From: Glandiceps talaboti
Lineage: Eukaryota > Hemichordata > Enteropneusta > Spengelidae
Direction of reading: 5' to 3'
DNA length: 64,000 bases
NCBI RefSeq assembly: GCF_964340395.1
Contig: NC_135565.1
Location: forward strand, 21,001 to 85,000
The notes beneath the pieces are model-generated. The model was not told where the DNA came from. It did not search any database and saw only the letters and a list, made by a program, of their open reading frames with translations. Of the stretch, positions 22,667 to 34,600 are shown in pieces. Each line of letters begins with the position of its first letter. Position 1 is the first letter of the stretch. The position numbers were made by a program, and so were the translations under genes.

Positions 22667-24480
22667 ATGGTCAGTGTTACTAAGTAAGTTAGCAGTTTCA
22701 TTGTAGGCTGTAAGTTGTACCGGTAAAAAAAACGATCATCACATCATGTAGGAAGTACAAAAACATAGAACACATTGTTTTCTTGCTGAATAAACTCACT
22801 GAAATAACAACACGGTCAAATTGCGTCTTCGATTTTGACAGCCACCATTGTTATGATTGAGCTTCACTAGTTCCGTTGAACGTGGCCGGGCGAACGCCGA
22901 CATCCAATTTGTACAGCGTTTTTACAAAGGGAGCTCGTCAATAACCTACCGAATAATTAACTCAGAAACGTAGTTTAAATACTAACTGATCTAAGAATTA
23001 CTGTTCAGAAAGACTACGCATCCGTACATAAATACGAATTCATGCGACAAAGATTTCAACTTTACTATTTACTTGTTACAGTGTAGAGGACTTATTATAC
23101 ACATATCATCGTACAACTAATTTTATTGGCTATAATATTAGCTACATTTGAAAGGTCTCACTTGATTGGCTCATCGTTCGCTATTCCCGTTTTCAAGAGA
23201 CACCCCACCAGAATAAAGTGCCACGTAGTACAGCAATGGCGCGAGATCGTCTGTTGGGCGACTTTCCCACCAGGTGTGCTTTTCGAAAACTACACAACAC
23301 ATGCTTTTATGACACGGAATCATAGAAAATCTACCCCGTTTCCAAACTAATCGTAATTTTATCGCGAATAGACAACCCGAGTTGGTCAAAATAGCAAATT
23401 AAAAATCAAATGAATTTTACTATGACCGTGAATTCATCATATAGCCGGTGGTTTGAATTCTGAGCTCCCTGATATACCTATACCAGAAAGTTACTAGACT
23501 CGCGGGATAGCGGACCAGTGTGTACGTGTATGTCGAACCCTTGCCATACGTTGCAGCATAGACCCTCCTGGTTACAGTGGTAACACTCGTTCATGTTCGA
23601 TTACCTTTCATAAAGAAAACACAACGAAATGGTTGAAGTGATCTTTTTTTTAATTTCTTTTCATCACAACAACAAAATCTGCGCGATCAAAAGTGTTGTA
23701 AACTAAACCAGAAAGAATTATCGGGCTGGCTAAACTTCCCGGCCCGATGAACTGGAGTAAGGTCCAAGTCCAAGTAAGCCCCGATAGTACGTGAGAAAAT
23801 CGTCTCAAACTAGCGATACAACTTTCAAAATATAACTTGACATGTCTTCATTTGTTAGAGTTATACAATTCAAGACGGGGTTTCACTCGAAAACAACAAT
23901 TTTGTGAATAATGACACTGAACGCAGCGATTTCTCGGACGATGTTACCACCACTGCACTGTAACGTATGGCTGACAACGACTTGCTTCTGGGTTAGTCCC
24001 TCGTGCATCCGGGTACTTGGGATTGTCGTCCATTACCACATCGGCAATTTTGACGCTGTAATTTTGCCACCAATATTGATCGTACAAAAACAAAACTCCA
24101 TAAATGAACCACAAAGTACTTTCCCTTTCAAAATGTGGTAATTTTAGAAAGAGTATTATTGTTTTTATTGACGACTGACTGTCAAAAACACTTCAGTTCA
24201 GGCATGGCCATGGAAGACTTCTCACAATGATCATGAGCTATGAGGTGCATATACTGGAATGAACCATTCTGTAGGAGGGGTGGTGTGTGAATTGGATTTG
24301 AAGTTTACAAACCTTTTTCGAACAAATATTTGTCATTTGGGTGCACAATGCGTAGAATTAAGACTATAGCACATATTACATTGCTTGTTTGATGTCAATA
24401 GTGTCTTTTGAAAAGTTGCACTTTACCTAAAGTCTCGCGGACTGATTTCCAATATGGCGTCGGTCATTATGCTCATTAAC
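22667..24480. other. Unassigned intron 1 sequence
   Basis: Less AT-rich than its surroundings, with short ORFs on both strands (23126-23350, 23911-24141) but no recognisable domain. A GGTTAGTCCCTC block at about 23,992 resembles the MITE end at 22,047. No splice-bounded exon of the DUF885 gene is expected here, because exons 1 and 2 join in phase. Confidence 0.35.
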
Positions 24481-24494
24481 ATATTCATTTTTTT

Positions 24495-24790
24495 CAAATT
24501 TCAAAAAAAAAATCATAAAAAATAGAAGAGAAGACGTGCTGACTTGAAATTAACAAATCTAAGTAAGCTACCTCCTGTGCATTAACACACCAGATATCAA
24601 AGCAATCTGACTTGAAGTTTATGAGGAGTTGATGAAAATGTCATTTTTGGAAAAAAAATCATAAAAAATTGAAAATGGCACAGATTAACTTGGCATGAAC
24701 AAATCTGAATAGCCTCCCCCCAGGGAACATGCACACCAAATATCGAAGAATTCCGACTGTCACTTTCGGAGTAGATAGTGAAAATATAAA
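24495..24790. repeat. Two ~150-bp degenerate tandem copies
   Basis: AAAAAAAATCATAAAAAAT at about 24,503 recurs at about 24,652. Both are followed at matching offsets by AACAAATCT, GCCTCC-like, CAC-ACCA-ATATC and CTGAC/CTGTCACTT blocks. Confidence 0.6.
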
Positions 24791-25014
24791 AGTTTGACGG
24801 ACACCTATGATTCACTCTACTCTCTATACCTCAATACCCACCTATACCTAAAGCTACGCTTTCAGCTTTCGCTGACAGCGGAGCTAACAAAGAGTTTATG
24901 TTATATTTGAATGACTATGTATATTTATAGCTATTTGTTTATTTTTTACCTCCTGTAAGGGTATGGAAGGTATTAAAAGGGGAATGTCTGTCTGTGTGTC
25001 TGTCATATGTCCGT

Positions 25015-25015
25015 C

Positions 25016-25060
<45 letters not shown>
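25015..25060. repeat. (TG)n microsatellite
   Basis: About 20 TG units after a TCTGTCTGTGTGTCTGTC lead-in. Confidence 0.95.
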
Positions 25061-25163
25061 TCATTTTCTTAAAAACGGCTAGCTCAATTACACTGAAATT
25101 TGGTACACACAATGTTTGGGGTAATGGCTAGACCTGATTAGTTTTAAGCGAGATCTGTTCATG

Positions 25164-25552
25164 TTAATTAGGGAAATTTGCATATCAATGAAATCAACTA
25201 ATTAAGCAATATCTCAAGACTGCATACTTCAATTTCAATATAATTTAGTGTATTTGTTAAACATAACAAATTGCATATGTCCTGCATGTATAAAATTTGT
25301 TAATGTACCTTACACTTAAGTTACTTAAGTTAATGAATAATTTGCATAATTAATTGTTTCGGTAATTAGGCTATATCTTAAGACTGCATGCTTCAATTTC
25401 AATACAATTCTGTCCATACATTAACCATTAACAAATCACATGTCCTATAAAGTTTGATGTACCTTGCAGTGTTAATGACTAATTTGTGTAATTAATGAGT
25501 TTCTGTAATTAGGCTATATCTTAAGACTGCATACTTCAATTTTAATATAATT
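25164..25552. repeat. Three ~150-bp degenerate tandem repeats
   Basis: TTAATGA(C/A)TAATTTG, then GTAATTAGGCTATATC and AAGACTGCAT(A/G)CTTCAATTT, recur at about 25,164, 25,331 and 25,475. A dispersed relative lies at about 19,260. Confidence 0.65.
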
Positions 25553-25645
25553 AGTCCCTGCCGGACGTGATACAATCCAATATGGCCGCCTAGCATAATT
25601 AGTGATTCCCTTACAGGAGGCATTCAGTTTAAATCTGGTCATTGT

Positions 25646-25711
25646 ATGCAATATAGTGTACGAATGCAATATAGTATAGGAATGCAATATAGTATAGGAA
25701 TGCAATATCTA
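25646..25711. repeat. 18-bp minisatellite ahead of exon 2
   Basis: About four copies of ATGCAATATAGTATAGGA ending 60 bp before the exon 2 acceptor. An ORF through it is an artefact of the unit being a multiple of three. Confidence 0.85.
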
Positions 25712-25771
25712 TTGTACATTGATTGTAACAAAGCTTACCAATATTTCCATTTACATTTGGTTCTTGTTCAG

Positions 25772-25902
25772 AGGGACTGTGAAGCATTTCTGGAACAAGT
25801 GAATTATTTCTTGGATACATCGATCAGTGATGAAGACTGGATCAATCTCATCATTTTAAAAAAAGAACTGGAGATGTATATATCAGGTGTCAACTATAAA
25901 GG
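25772..25902 (+). CDS. DUF885-family protein, exon 2
   Basis: The acceptor TTCTTGTTCAG precedes AGGGACTGTGAAGC, and the frame continues in phase 0 from exon 1. Reading: RDCEAFLEQVNYFL, then SISDEDWINLIILKKELEMY, ISGVNYKG. This matches the second conserved stretch of DUF885 proteins: a helix ending in a [LI]-x-x-x-EL-x-x-Y-x-x-G pattern and a KG[YF] turn. The exon ends AAAGG before donor GTATGTAC (phase 2), completed by the C of exon 3 to give Gly. The first 20 nt of the following intron already resemble the 41-45-bp satellite that fills intron 2. Confidence 0.82.
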
Positions 25903-28900
25903 GTATGTACATTTCACTGAGATACATGTACATGTCACTATAAAGGGTATATATAGACATTTCCCAACAATAGCATGAAGTAATGATGAACATCTCACTA
26001 CTATACCGGTAGCATGATGTAATGATCACCTAGTGATGTACATTTCACTACTATAGCATGTATTGATTACCTAGTGATGTACATTTCACTACTATAGCAT
26101 GTATTGATTACCTAGTGATGTACATTTCACTACTATAGCATGTATTGATTACCTAGTGATGTACATTTCACTACTATAGCATGTATTGATTACCTAGTGA
26201 TGTACATTTCACTACTATAGCATGTATTGATTACCTAGTGATGTACATTTCACTACCATAGCATGTAATGATTACCTAGTGATGTACATTTCACTACTAT
26301 AGCATGTATTGATTACCTAGTGATGTACATTTCCCTACTATAGCATGTATTGATTACCTAGTGATGTACATTTCACTACTTTAGCATGTATTGATAACCT
26401 AGTGATGTACATTTCACTAGTATAGCATGAAGTAATGATCACCTAGTGATGTACATTTCACTACTATAGCATGAAGTAATGATCACCTAGTGATGTACAT
26501 TTCACTACTATAGCATGAAGTAATAATCACCTAGTGATGTACATTTCACTAGTATAGCATGAAGTAATAATCACCTAGTGATGTACATTTCACTACTATA
26601 GCATGAAGTAATGATCACCTAGTGATGTACATTTCACTACTATAGCATGAAGTAATAATCACCTAGTGATGTACATTTCACTAGTATAGCATGAAGTAAT
26701 AATCACCTAGTGATGTACATTTCACTACTATAGCATGAAGTAATAATCACCTAGTGATGTACATTTCACTACTATAGCATGAAGTAATAATCACCTAGTG
26801 ATGTACATTTCACTACTATAGCATGAAGTAATGATCACCTAGTGATGTACATTTCACTACTAACTATAGCATGTAACAATCACCTAGTGATGTACATTTC
26901 ACTAGTATAGCATGAAGTATTGATCACCTAGTGATGTACATTTCACCACTATAGCATGAAGTAATAATCACCTAGTGATGTACATTTCACTACTAACTAT
27001 AGCATGTAACAATCACCTAGTGATGTACATTTCACTACTATAGCATGAAGTAATAATCACCTAGTGATGTACATTTCACTACTATAGCATGAAGTAATAA
27101 TCACCTAGTGATGTACATTTCACTACTATAGCATGAAGTAATGATCACCTAGTGGTGTACATTTCACTACTATAGCATGAAGTAATGATCACCTAGTGAT
27201 GTACATTTCACTACTATAGCATGAAGTAATGATCACCTAGTGGTGTACATTTCACTACTATAGCATGAAGTAATAATCACCTAGTGATGTACATTTCACT
27301 ACTATAGCATGAAGTAATAATCACCTAGTGGTGTACATTTCACTACTATAGCATGAAGTAATGATCACCTAGTGATGTACATTTCACTACTATAGCATGA
27401 AGTAATGATCACCTAGTGGTGTACATTTCACTACTATAGCATGAAGTAATGATCACCTAGTGATGTACATTTCACTACTATAGCATGAAGTAATAATCAC
27501 CTAGTGGTGTACATTTCACTACTATAGCATGAAGTAATAATCACCTAGTGATGTACATTTCACTACTATAGCATGAAGTAATGATCACCTAGTGATGTAC
27601 ATTTCACTACTATAGCATGAAGTAATAATCACCTAGTGATGTACATTTCACTACTATAGCATGAAGTAATGATCACCTAGTGATGTACATTTCACTACTA
27701 ACTATAGCATATGATGATCACCTAGTGATGTACATTTCACTACTAACTGTAGCATGTAATGATCACCTAGTGATGTACATTTCACTACCATAGCATGTAA
27801 TAATCACCTAGTGATGTACATTTCACTAGTATAGCATGTAATAATCATCTAGTGATGTACATTTCACTACTATAGCATGAAGTAATAATCACCTAGTGAT
27901 GTACATTTCACTACTATAGCATGTAATAATCATCTAGTGATGTACATTTCACTACTAACTATAGCATGTAATGATCACCTAGTGATGTACATTTCACTAC
28001 TATAGCATGTAATAATCACCTAGTGATGTACATTTCACTACCATAGCATGTAATAATCACCTAGTGATGTACATTTCACTAGTTTAGCATGTAATAATCA
28101 TCTAGTGATGTACATTTCACTACTATAGCATGAAGTAATAATCATCTAGTGATGTACATTTCACTACTATAGCATGTAATAATCATCTAGTGATGTACAT
28201 TTCACTACTAACTATAGCATGTAATGATCACCTAGTGATGTACATTTCACTACTATAGCATGTAATAATCACCTAGTGATGTACATTTCACTACTAACTA
28301 TAGCATGTAATAATCACCTAGTGATGTACATTTCACTACCATAGCATGTACTGATTACCTAGTGATGTACATTTCACTAGTATAGCATGAAGTAATGATC
28401 ACCTAGTGATGTACATTTCACTAGTATAGCATGTAATAATCACCTAGTGATGTACATTTCACTACTATAGCATGAAGTAATGATCACCTAGTGATGTACA
28501 TTTCACTAGTATAGCATGAAGTAATGATCACCTAGTGATGTACATTTCACTAGTATAGCATGAAGTAATAATCACCTAGTGATGTACATTTCACTACTAT
28601 AGCATGAAGTAATGATCACCTAGTGATGTACATTTCACTAGTATAGCATGAAGTAATGATCACCTAGTGATGTACATTTCACTACTAACTATAGCATGTA
28701 ACAATCACCTAGTGATGTACATTTCACTAGTATAGCATGAAGTATTGATCACCTAGTGATGTACATTTCACCACTATAGCATGAAGTAATAATCACCTAG
28801 TGATGTACATTTCACTACTAACTATAGCATGTAACAATCACCTAGTGATGTACATTTCACTACTATAACATGAAGTAATAATCACCTAGTGATGTACATT

Positions 28901-29645
28901 TCACTACCATAGCATGTAATGATCACCTAGTGATGTACATTTCACTACTAACTATAGCATGTAATAATCACCTAGTGATGTACATTTCACTAGTATAGCA
29001 TGAAGTAATAATCACCTAGTGATGTACATTTCACTACTAACTATAGCATGTAATAATCACCTAGTGATGTACATTTCACTACCATAGCATGTACTGATTA
29101 CCTAGTGATGTACATTTCACTAGTATAGCATGAAGTAATGATCACCTAGTGATGTACATTTCACTAGTATAGCATGTAATAATCACCTAGTGATGTACAT
29201 TTCACTACTATAACATGAAGTAATGATCACCTAGTGATGTACATTTCACTAGTATAGCATGAAGTAATGATCACCTAGTGATGTACATTTCACTAGTATA
29301 GCATGTAATAATCACCTAGTGATGTACATTTCACTACTATAGCATGTAATGATCACCTAGTGATGTACATTTCACTACTATAGCATGAAGTAATAATCAC
29401 CTAGTGATGTACATTTCACTAGTATAGCATGTAATAATCACCTAGTGATGTACATTTCACTACTATAGCATGTAATGATCACCTAGTGATGTACATTTCA
29501 CTACTATAGCATGAAGTAATGATCACCTAGTGATGTACATTTCACTACTATAGCATGTAATAATCACCTAGTGATGTACATTTCACTACTATAGCATGTA
29601 ATGATTACCTAGTGATGTACATTTCACTACCATAGCATGAAGTAA
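25903..29645. repeat. 41-45-bp minisatellite array, left block (intron 2)
   Basis: Clean tandem copies run from about 26,010; the first ~100 bp are diverged copies. The unit core is TAGTGATGTACATTTCACTA followed by (C/G)(T/C)ATAGCATG. Three length classes arise from the junction: about 41 bp (GCATGTAATNAT), 44 bp (GCATGAAGTAATNAT) and 45 bp (with ACTAACTATAG). Within the core TAGTGA and TCACTA are inverted around TGTACATT, so each unit can form a short hairpin. The block is cut at 29,645 by a TIR transposon and resumes at 31,669. About 85 units. Confidence 0.97.
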
Positions 29646-31668
29646 GGGACCGGTCAGTTTCTTCGGCCTGGGGGGGCCGGTGGATTGGTAGGGGGGGTCA
29701 CCCTGTTTTTGAAATTGGCAGTAGGGGGGGGGGGGGGGGTCATGCTGTTTTGAAAATTGTGGAAGGGGGGGTCATTGTGTTTTAGATTGTGATGGAAGAA
29801 AAAAATCCTTTCTACAACGGCATATAGCCTTGTCTGAAATGTGGTACATGTCAATATTTGTTCTTGTCCCTGTTTCTTATATGAATTCTTTAACATTACT
29901 TATTAGTTCAAACCTAACTATACATATTCATATACATTGTACATGTACCGGTATTACCTACTTACCACACTAGTTACAGAACATGTCATGTAAATGCTTG
30001 GCTGTTTCACAATCAATGCTTCACTTATATTGCAGTTTGGGGCAAAAGTGAACTTGAAGGTTTCGTAATGGTAATTTTCATAGATAGTTTATGAATGAAG
30101 TTAATCTAAATTGTTCTACTCATCATGCTATTGACACTACAAATCACATCTCATCAGATTCCAGTTACTATTATACACTAGGTATGACCACCTAAAGTTC
30201 TCTAACATACCGGTGACTTTATTATACATGCAATATTAATGCCCCTATATACTAAATAATGTTATGTGTCCATTTTATGTGATATGAGAAACTCATTTAA
30301 AAACGTTTTATGTTAGCTTTTCGAAGCTTGGAAATATTATGGTTATGAATAACCTAAACATTGCCTTAGTATCTCAAGCAAAAAACTCCAGATCTGCCAG
30401 GGGGAAAACCCCAAGGACTCCCTCACCCCCAGAGGCCACTCATACATTCAACCAACAATCAGATGCACCAACAACCTTTTTACTGTCATAATGGTATTAA
30501 ACTTTTCTTAAATATTTTCACCCTTTTCTAATTTGATATGATATTGTCTTTTCAAGATCTGAAACGTTTGCCAAGATAGTCTAAAATTGCCTTAAACTCC
30601 AAATCTCCCCTACCAATGATACTACCATTATAGATGTGCTGACCTTTACTACATGTATATAATGATGCCATTTAAACTTTTTAAGATATTTCAACCCTTA
30701 GTGTAAGTTATAAAGAATAGTTTCTGATACTTGCTGTCTTGTAAAGCATGGATTAAGTTATTGCTTGAAAGGGTCTGAATAGCCTAAATATTGGCTTTAA
30801 GAGTAAAAATCCTCCAGGGTTTCTAGAGGGAGACCCCCTCAGACCCCCCACATGAGGTGGACATATCCCAGTCTCAAGCTCTTCCCCTCTTACTGTCAAG
30901 ATGCTATCAAAGTATATTTCAAAAGTATTTCAACCCTATTGCTTTAAACATGTTGGTGTTGTCTTGTAAGGCTTGGAAATTATTGTCTGAAAGGGTCTGA
31001 ATAGTCTCAAAATTGACTTTTCAGAGTTAAAAACCTCCGGGGCTTCTAGGGGGAGACCCCCTAGGACCCCCCCACACATGAGGTGTACACATCCTAGTCT
31101 CAAGATCTTCCCCCTACGTCTTACTGTCAAGATCCTATCAAACTATATTTCAAAAATATTTCAACCTTATGTAGTTGCATTTTACATGTTGGTGCTGTCT
31201 TGAAAGCTTGGAAATTATTTTCTGAAAATGTCTGAATAATCTCAAAATTGACTTTTCAGAGTTAAAAACCTCCTGGGCTTCTAGGGGGAGACCCCCTAGG
31301 ACCCCCATAAGAGATGTACATATTCCCTTCTCAAGCTTTCCTACCCTTCACTGCCAAGATGCTGTTAAACTCCTTTTCGAATATATTTACCCTGTGTAGT
31401 CAATAATTATAAATATGATAGTGCTAACCTGGGATCTTATAAAGTAGATGCAAGACAGTCAAGCAGTCCACACTGAGTCACGATAAAAAAATACTTGTCA
31501 TGCGAATATTATATATGGGGGGAGGGGTCATCATGTTTTAGAATGAAGTGATAGGGGGGTCAGCCTGTTTTTGGTTTTCAGATAGGGGGGTCAGTGACTT
31601 TTTGTCGGTCCGATATAAGAATCCACCGCCCCCCCCCCCCCCCCAGGCTGGAGAAACTGACCGGTCCC
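29646..31668. mobile_element. 2,023-bp non-autonomous TIR transposon, PIF/Harbinger-like (family copy 2), inside the satellite
   Basis: The left end GGGACCGGTCAGTTTCT and the right end's complement are identical for 17 bp, then diverge at two bases and converge again on GCCTGGGGGGG: about 31 bp of TIR. Flanks are TAA at 29643-29645 and 31669-31671; removing the element plus one TAA restores an ordinary satellite unit (GAAGTAATGATC). The ends share GGGA-x-x-G-x-TCAGTTT with the element at 6203-8988, and both have subterminal G-run plus GTCA modules on the plus strand. There is no transposase; the proline-rich minus ORF at the left end is a translation of the C-runs. The interior carries three clear ~236-bp repeats, with weaker copies before them. 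Confidence 0.85.
30360..31400. repeat. ~220-236-bp tandem repeats with a G/C hairpin inside the TIR element
   Basis: Clear copies start at about 30,807, 31,028 and 31,264, with weaker ones at about 30,390 and 30,601. Each clear copy has a CTCC-GGG-TTCTAG block running into GGGGGAGACCCCC, then TCTCAAG, CTGTCAAGAT and ATTTCAA-CC blocks. Copies at 31,048 and 31,284 contain CTAGGGGGAGACCCCCTAG, a perfect 8-bp stem with a 3-nt loop. Confidence 0.75.
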
Positions 31669-34600
31669 TAATGATCACCTAGTGATGTACATTTCACTAC
31701 TAACTATAGCATGTGATGATCACCTAGTGATGTACATTTCACTACTATAGCATGTAATAATCACCTAGTGATGTACATTTCACTAGTATAGCATGAAGTA
31801 ATGATCACCTAGTGATGTACATTTCACTACCATAGCATGAAGTAATGATCACCTAGTGATGTACATTTCACTACTATAGCATTTAATGATCACCTAGTGA
31901 TGTACATTTCACTACTATAGCATGAAGTAATGATCACCTAGTGATGTACATTTCACTACTATAGCATGAAGTAATGATCACCTAGTGATGTACATTTCAC
32001 TACTATAGCATGTAATGATCACCAAGTGATGTACATTTCACTACTAACTATAGCATGTAATAATCACCTAGTGATGTACATTTCACTACTATAGCATGTA
32101 ATGATCACCTAGTGATGTACATTTCACTACCATAGCATGTAATAATCACCTAGTGATGTACATTTCACTAGTATAGCATGTAATAATCATCTAGTGATGT
32201 ACATTTCACTACTATAGCATGTAATAATCACCTAGTGATGTACATTTCACTAGTATAGCATGTAATGATCACCTAGTGATGTACATTTCACTAGTATAGC
32301 ATGTAATGATCACCTAGTGATGTACATTTCACTACCATAGCATGTAATAATCACCTAGTGATGTACATTTCACTAGTATAGCATGTAATAATCATCTAGT
32401 GATGTACATTTCACTACTATAGCATGTAATAATCACCTAGTGATGTACATTTCACTAGTATAGCATGTAATGATCACCTAGTGATGTACATTTCACTAGT
32501 ATAGCATGTAATGATCACCTAGTGATGTACATTTCACTACCATAGCATGTAATAATCACCTAGTGATGTACATTTCACTAGTATAGCATGTAATGATCAC
32601 CTAGTGATGTACATTTCACTACTATAGCATTTAATAATCACCTAGTGATGTACATTTCACTACTAACTATAGCATGTAATGATTACCTAGTGATGTACAT
32701 TTCACTACTAACTATAGCATGTAATAATCAACTAGTGATGTACATTTCACTACTATAGCATGTAATATTCACCTAGTGATGTACATTTCACTACTATAGC
32801 ATGTAATAATCACCTAGTGATGTACATTTCACTACTATAGCATGTAATAATCACCTAGTGATGTACATTTCACTACTATAGCATGTAATGATCACCTAGT
32901 GATGTACATTTCACTACTAACTATAGCATGTAATAATCACCTAGTGATGTACATTTCACTACTATAGCATGTAATAATCACCTAGTGATGTACATTTCAC
33001 TACTATAGCATGTAATAATCACCTAGTGATGTACATTTCACTACTATAGCATGTAATAATCACCTAGTGGTGTACATTTCACTACTATAGCATGTAATAA
33101 TCACCAAGTGATGTACATTTCACTAGCATTTAATAATCACCTAGTGATGTACATTTCACTACTATAGCATGTAATAATCACCTAGTGATGTACATTTCAC
33201 TACTATAGCATGTAATAATCACCAAGTGATGTACATTTCACTAGCATTTAATGATCACCTAGTGATGTACATTTCACTAGTATAGCATGAAGTAATGATC
33301 ACCTAGTGATGTACATTTCACTACCATAGCATGAAGTAATGATCACCTAGTGATGTACATTTCACTAGTATAGCATGAAGTAATGATCACCTAGTGATGT
33401 ACATTTCACTACTATAGCATGAAGTAATGATCACCTAGTGATGTACATTTCACTACTATAGCATGAAGTAATAATCACCTAGTGATGTACATTTCACTAC
33501 TATAGCATGTAATAATCACCTAGTGATGTACATTTCACTACCATAGCATGAAGTAATAATCACCTAGTGATGTACATTTCACTACCATAGCATGTAATGA
33601 TCACCTAGTGATGTACATTTCACTAGTATAGCATGTAATGATCACCTAGTGATGTACATTTCACTACCATAGCATGTAATAATCACCTAGTGATGTACAT
33701 TTCACTAGTATAGCATGTAATAATCATCTAGTGATGTACATTTCACTACTATAGCATGTAATAATCACCTAGTGATGTACATTTCACTAGTATAGCATGT
33801 AATGATCACCTAGTGATGTACATTTCACTAGTATAGCATGTAATGATCACCTAGTGATGTACATTTCACTACCATAGCATGTAATAATCACCTAGTGATG
33901 TACATTTCACTAGTATAGCATGTAATGATCACCTAGTGATGTACATTTCACTACCATAGCATGTAATAATCACCTAGTGATGTACATTTCACTAGTATAG
34001 CATGTAATAATCACCTAGTGATGTACATTTCACTAGTATAGCATGTAATGATCACCTAGTGATGTACATTTCACTACTATAGCATTTAATAATCACCTAG
34101 TGATGTACATTTCACTACTATAGCATGTAATAATCATCTAGTGATGTACATTTCACTACTAACTATAGCATGTAATGATTACCTAGTGATGTACATTTCA
34201 CTACTATAGCATGTAATAATCACCTAGTGATGTACATTTCACTACTATAGCATGTAATGATCACCTAGTGATGTACATTTCACTACTAACTATAGCATGT
34301 AATAATCACCTAGTGATGTACATTTCACTACTATAGCATGTAATAATCACCTAGTGATGTACATTTCACTACTATAGCATGTAATAATCACCTAGTGATG
34401 TACATTTCACTACTATAGCATGTAATAATCACCTAGTGATGTACATTTCACTACTATAGCATGTAATAATCACCAAGTGATGTACATTTCACTAGCATTT
34501 AATGATCACCTAGTGATGTACATTTCACTAGTATAGCATGAAGTAATGATCACCTAGTGATGTACATTTCACTACCATAGCATGAAGTAATGATCACCTA

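Noticed and set aside
29654-29896. Proline-rich minus ORF
   Set aside because: It translates the C-runs at the end of the TIR transposon; the similar runs at 6.2 and 8.9 kb give other frames.
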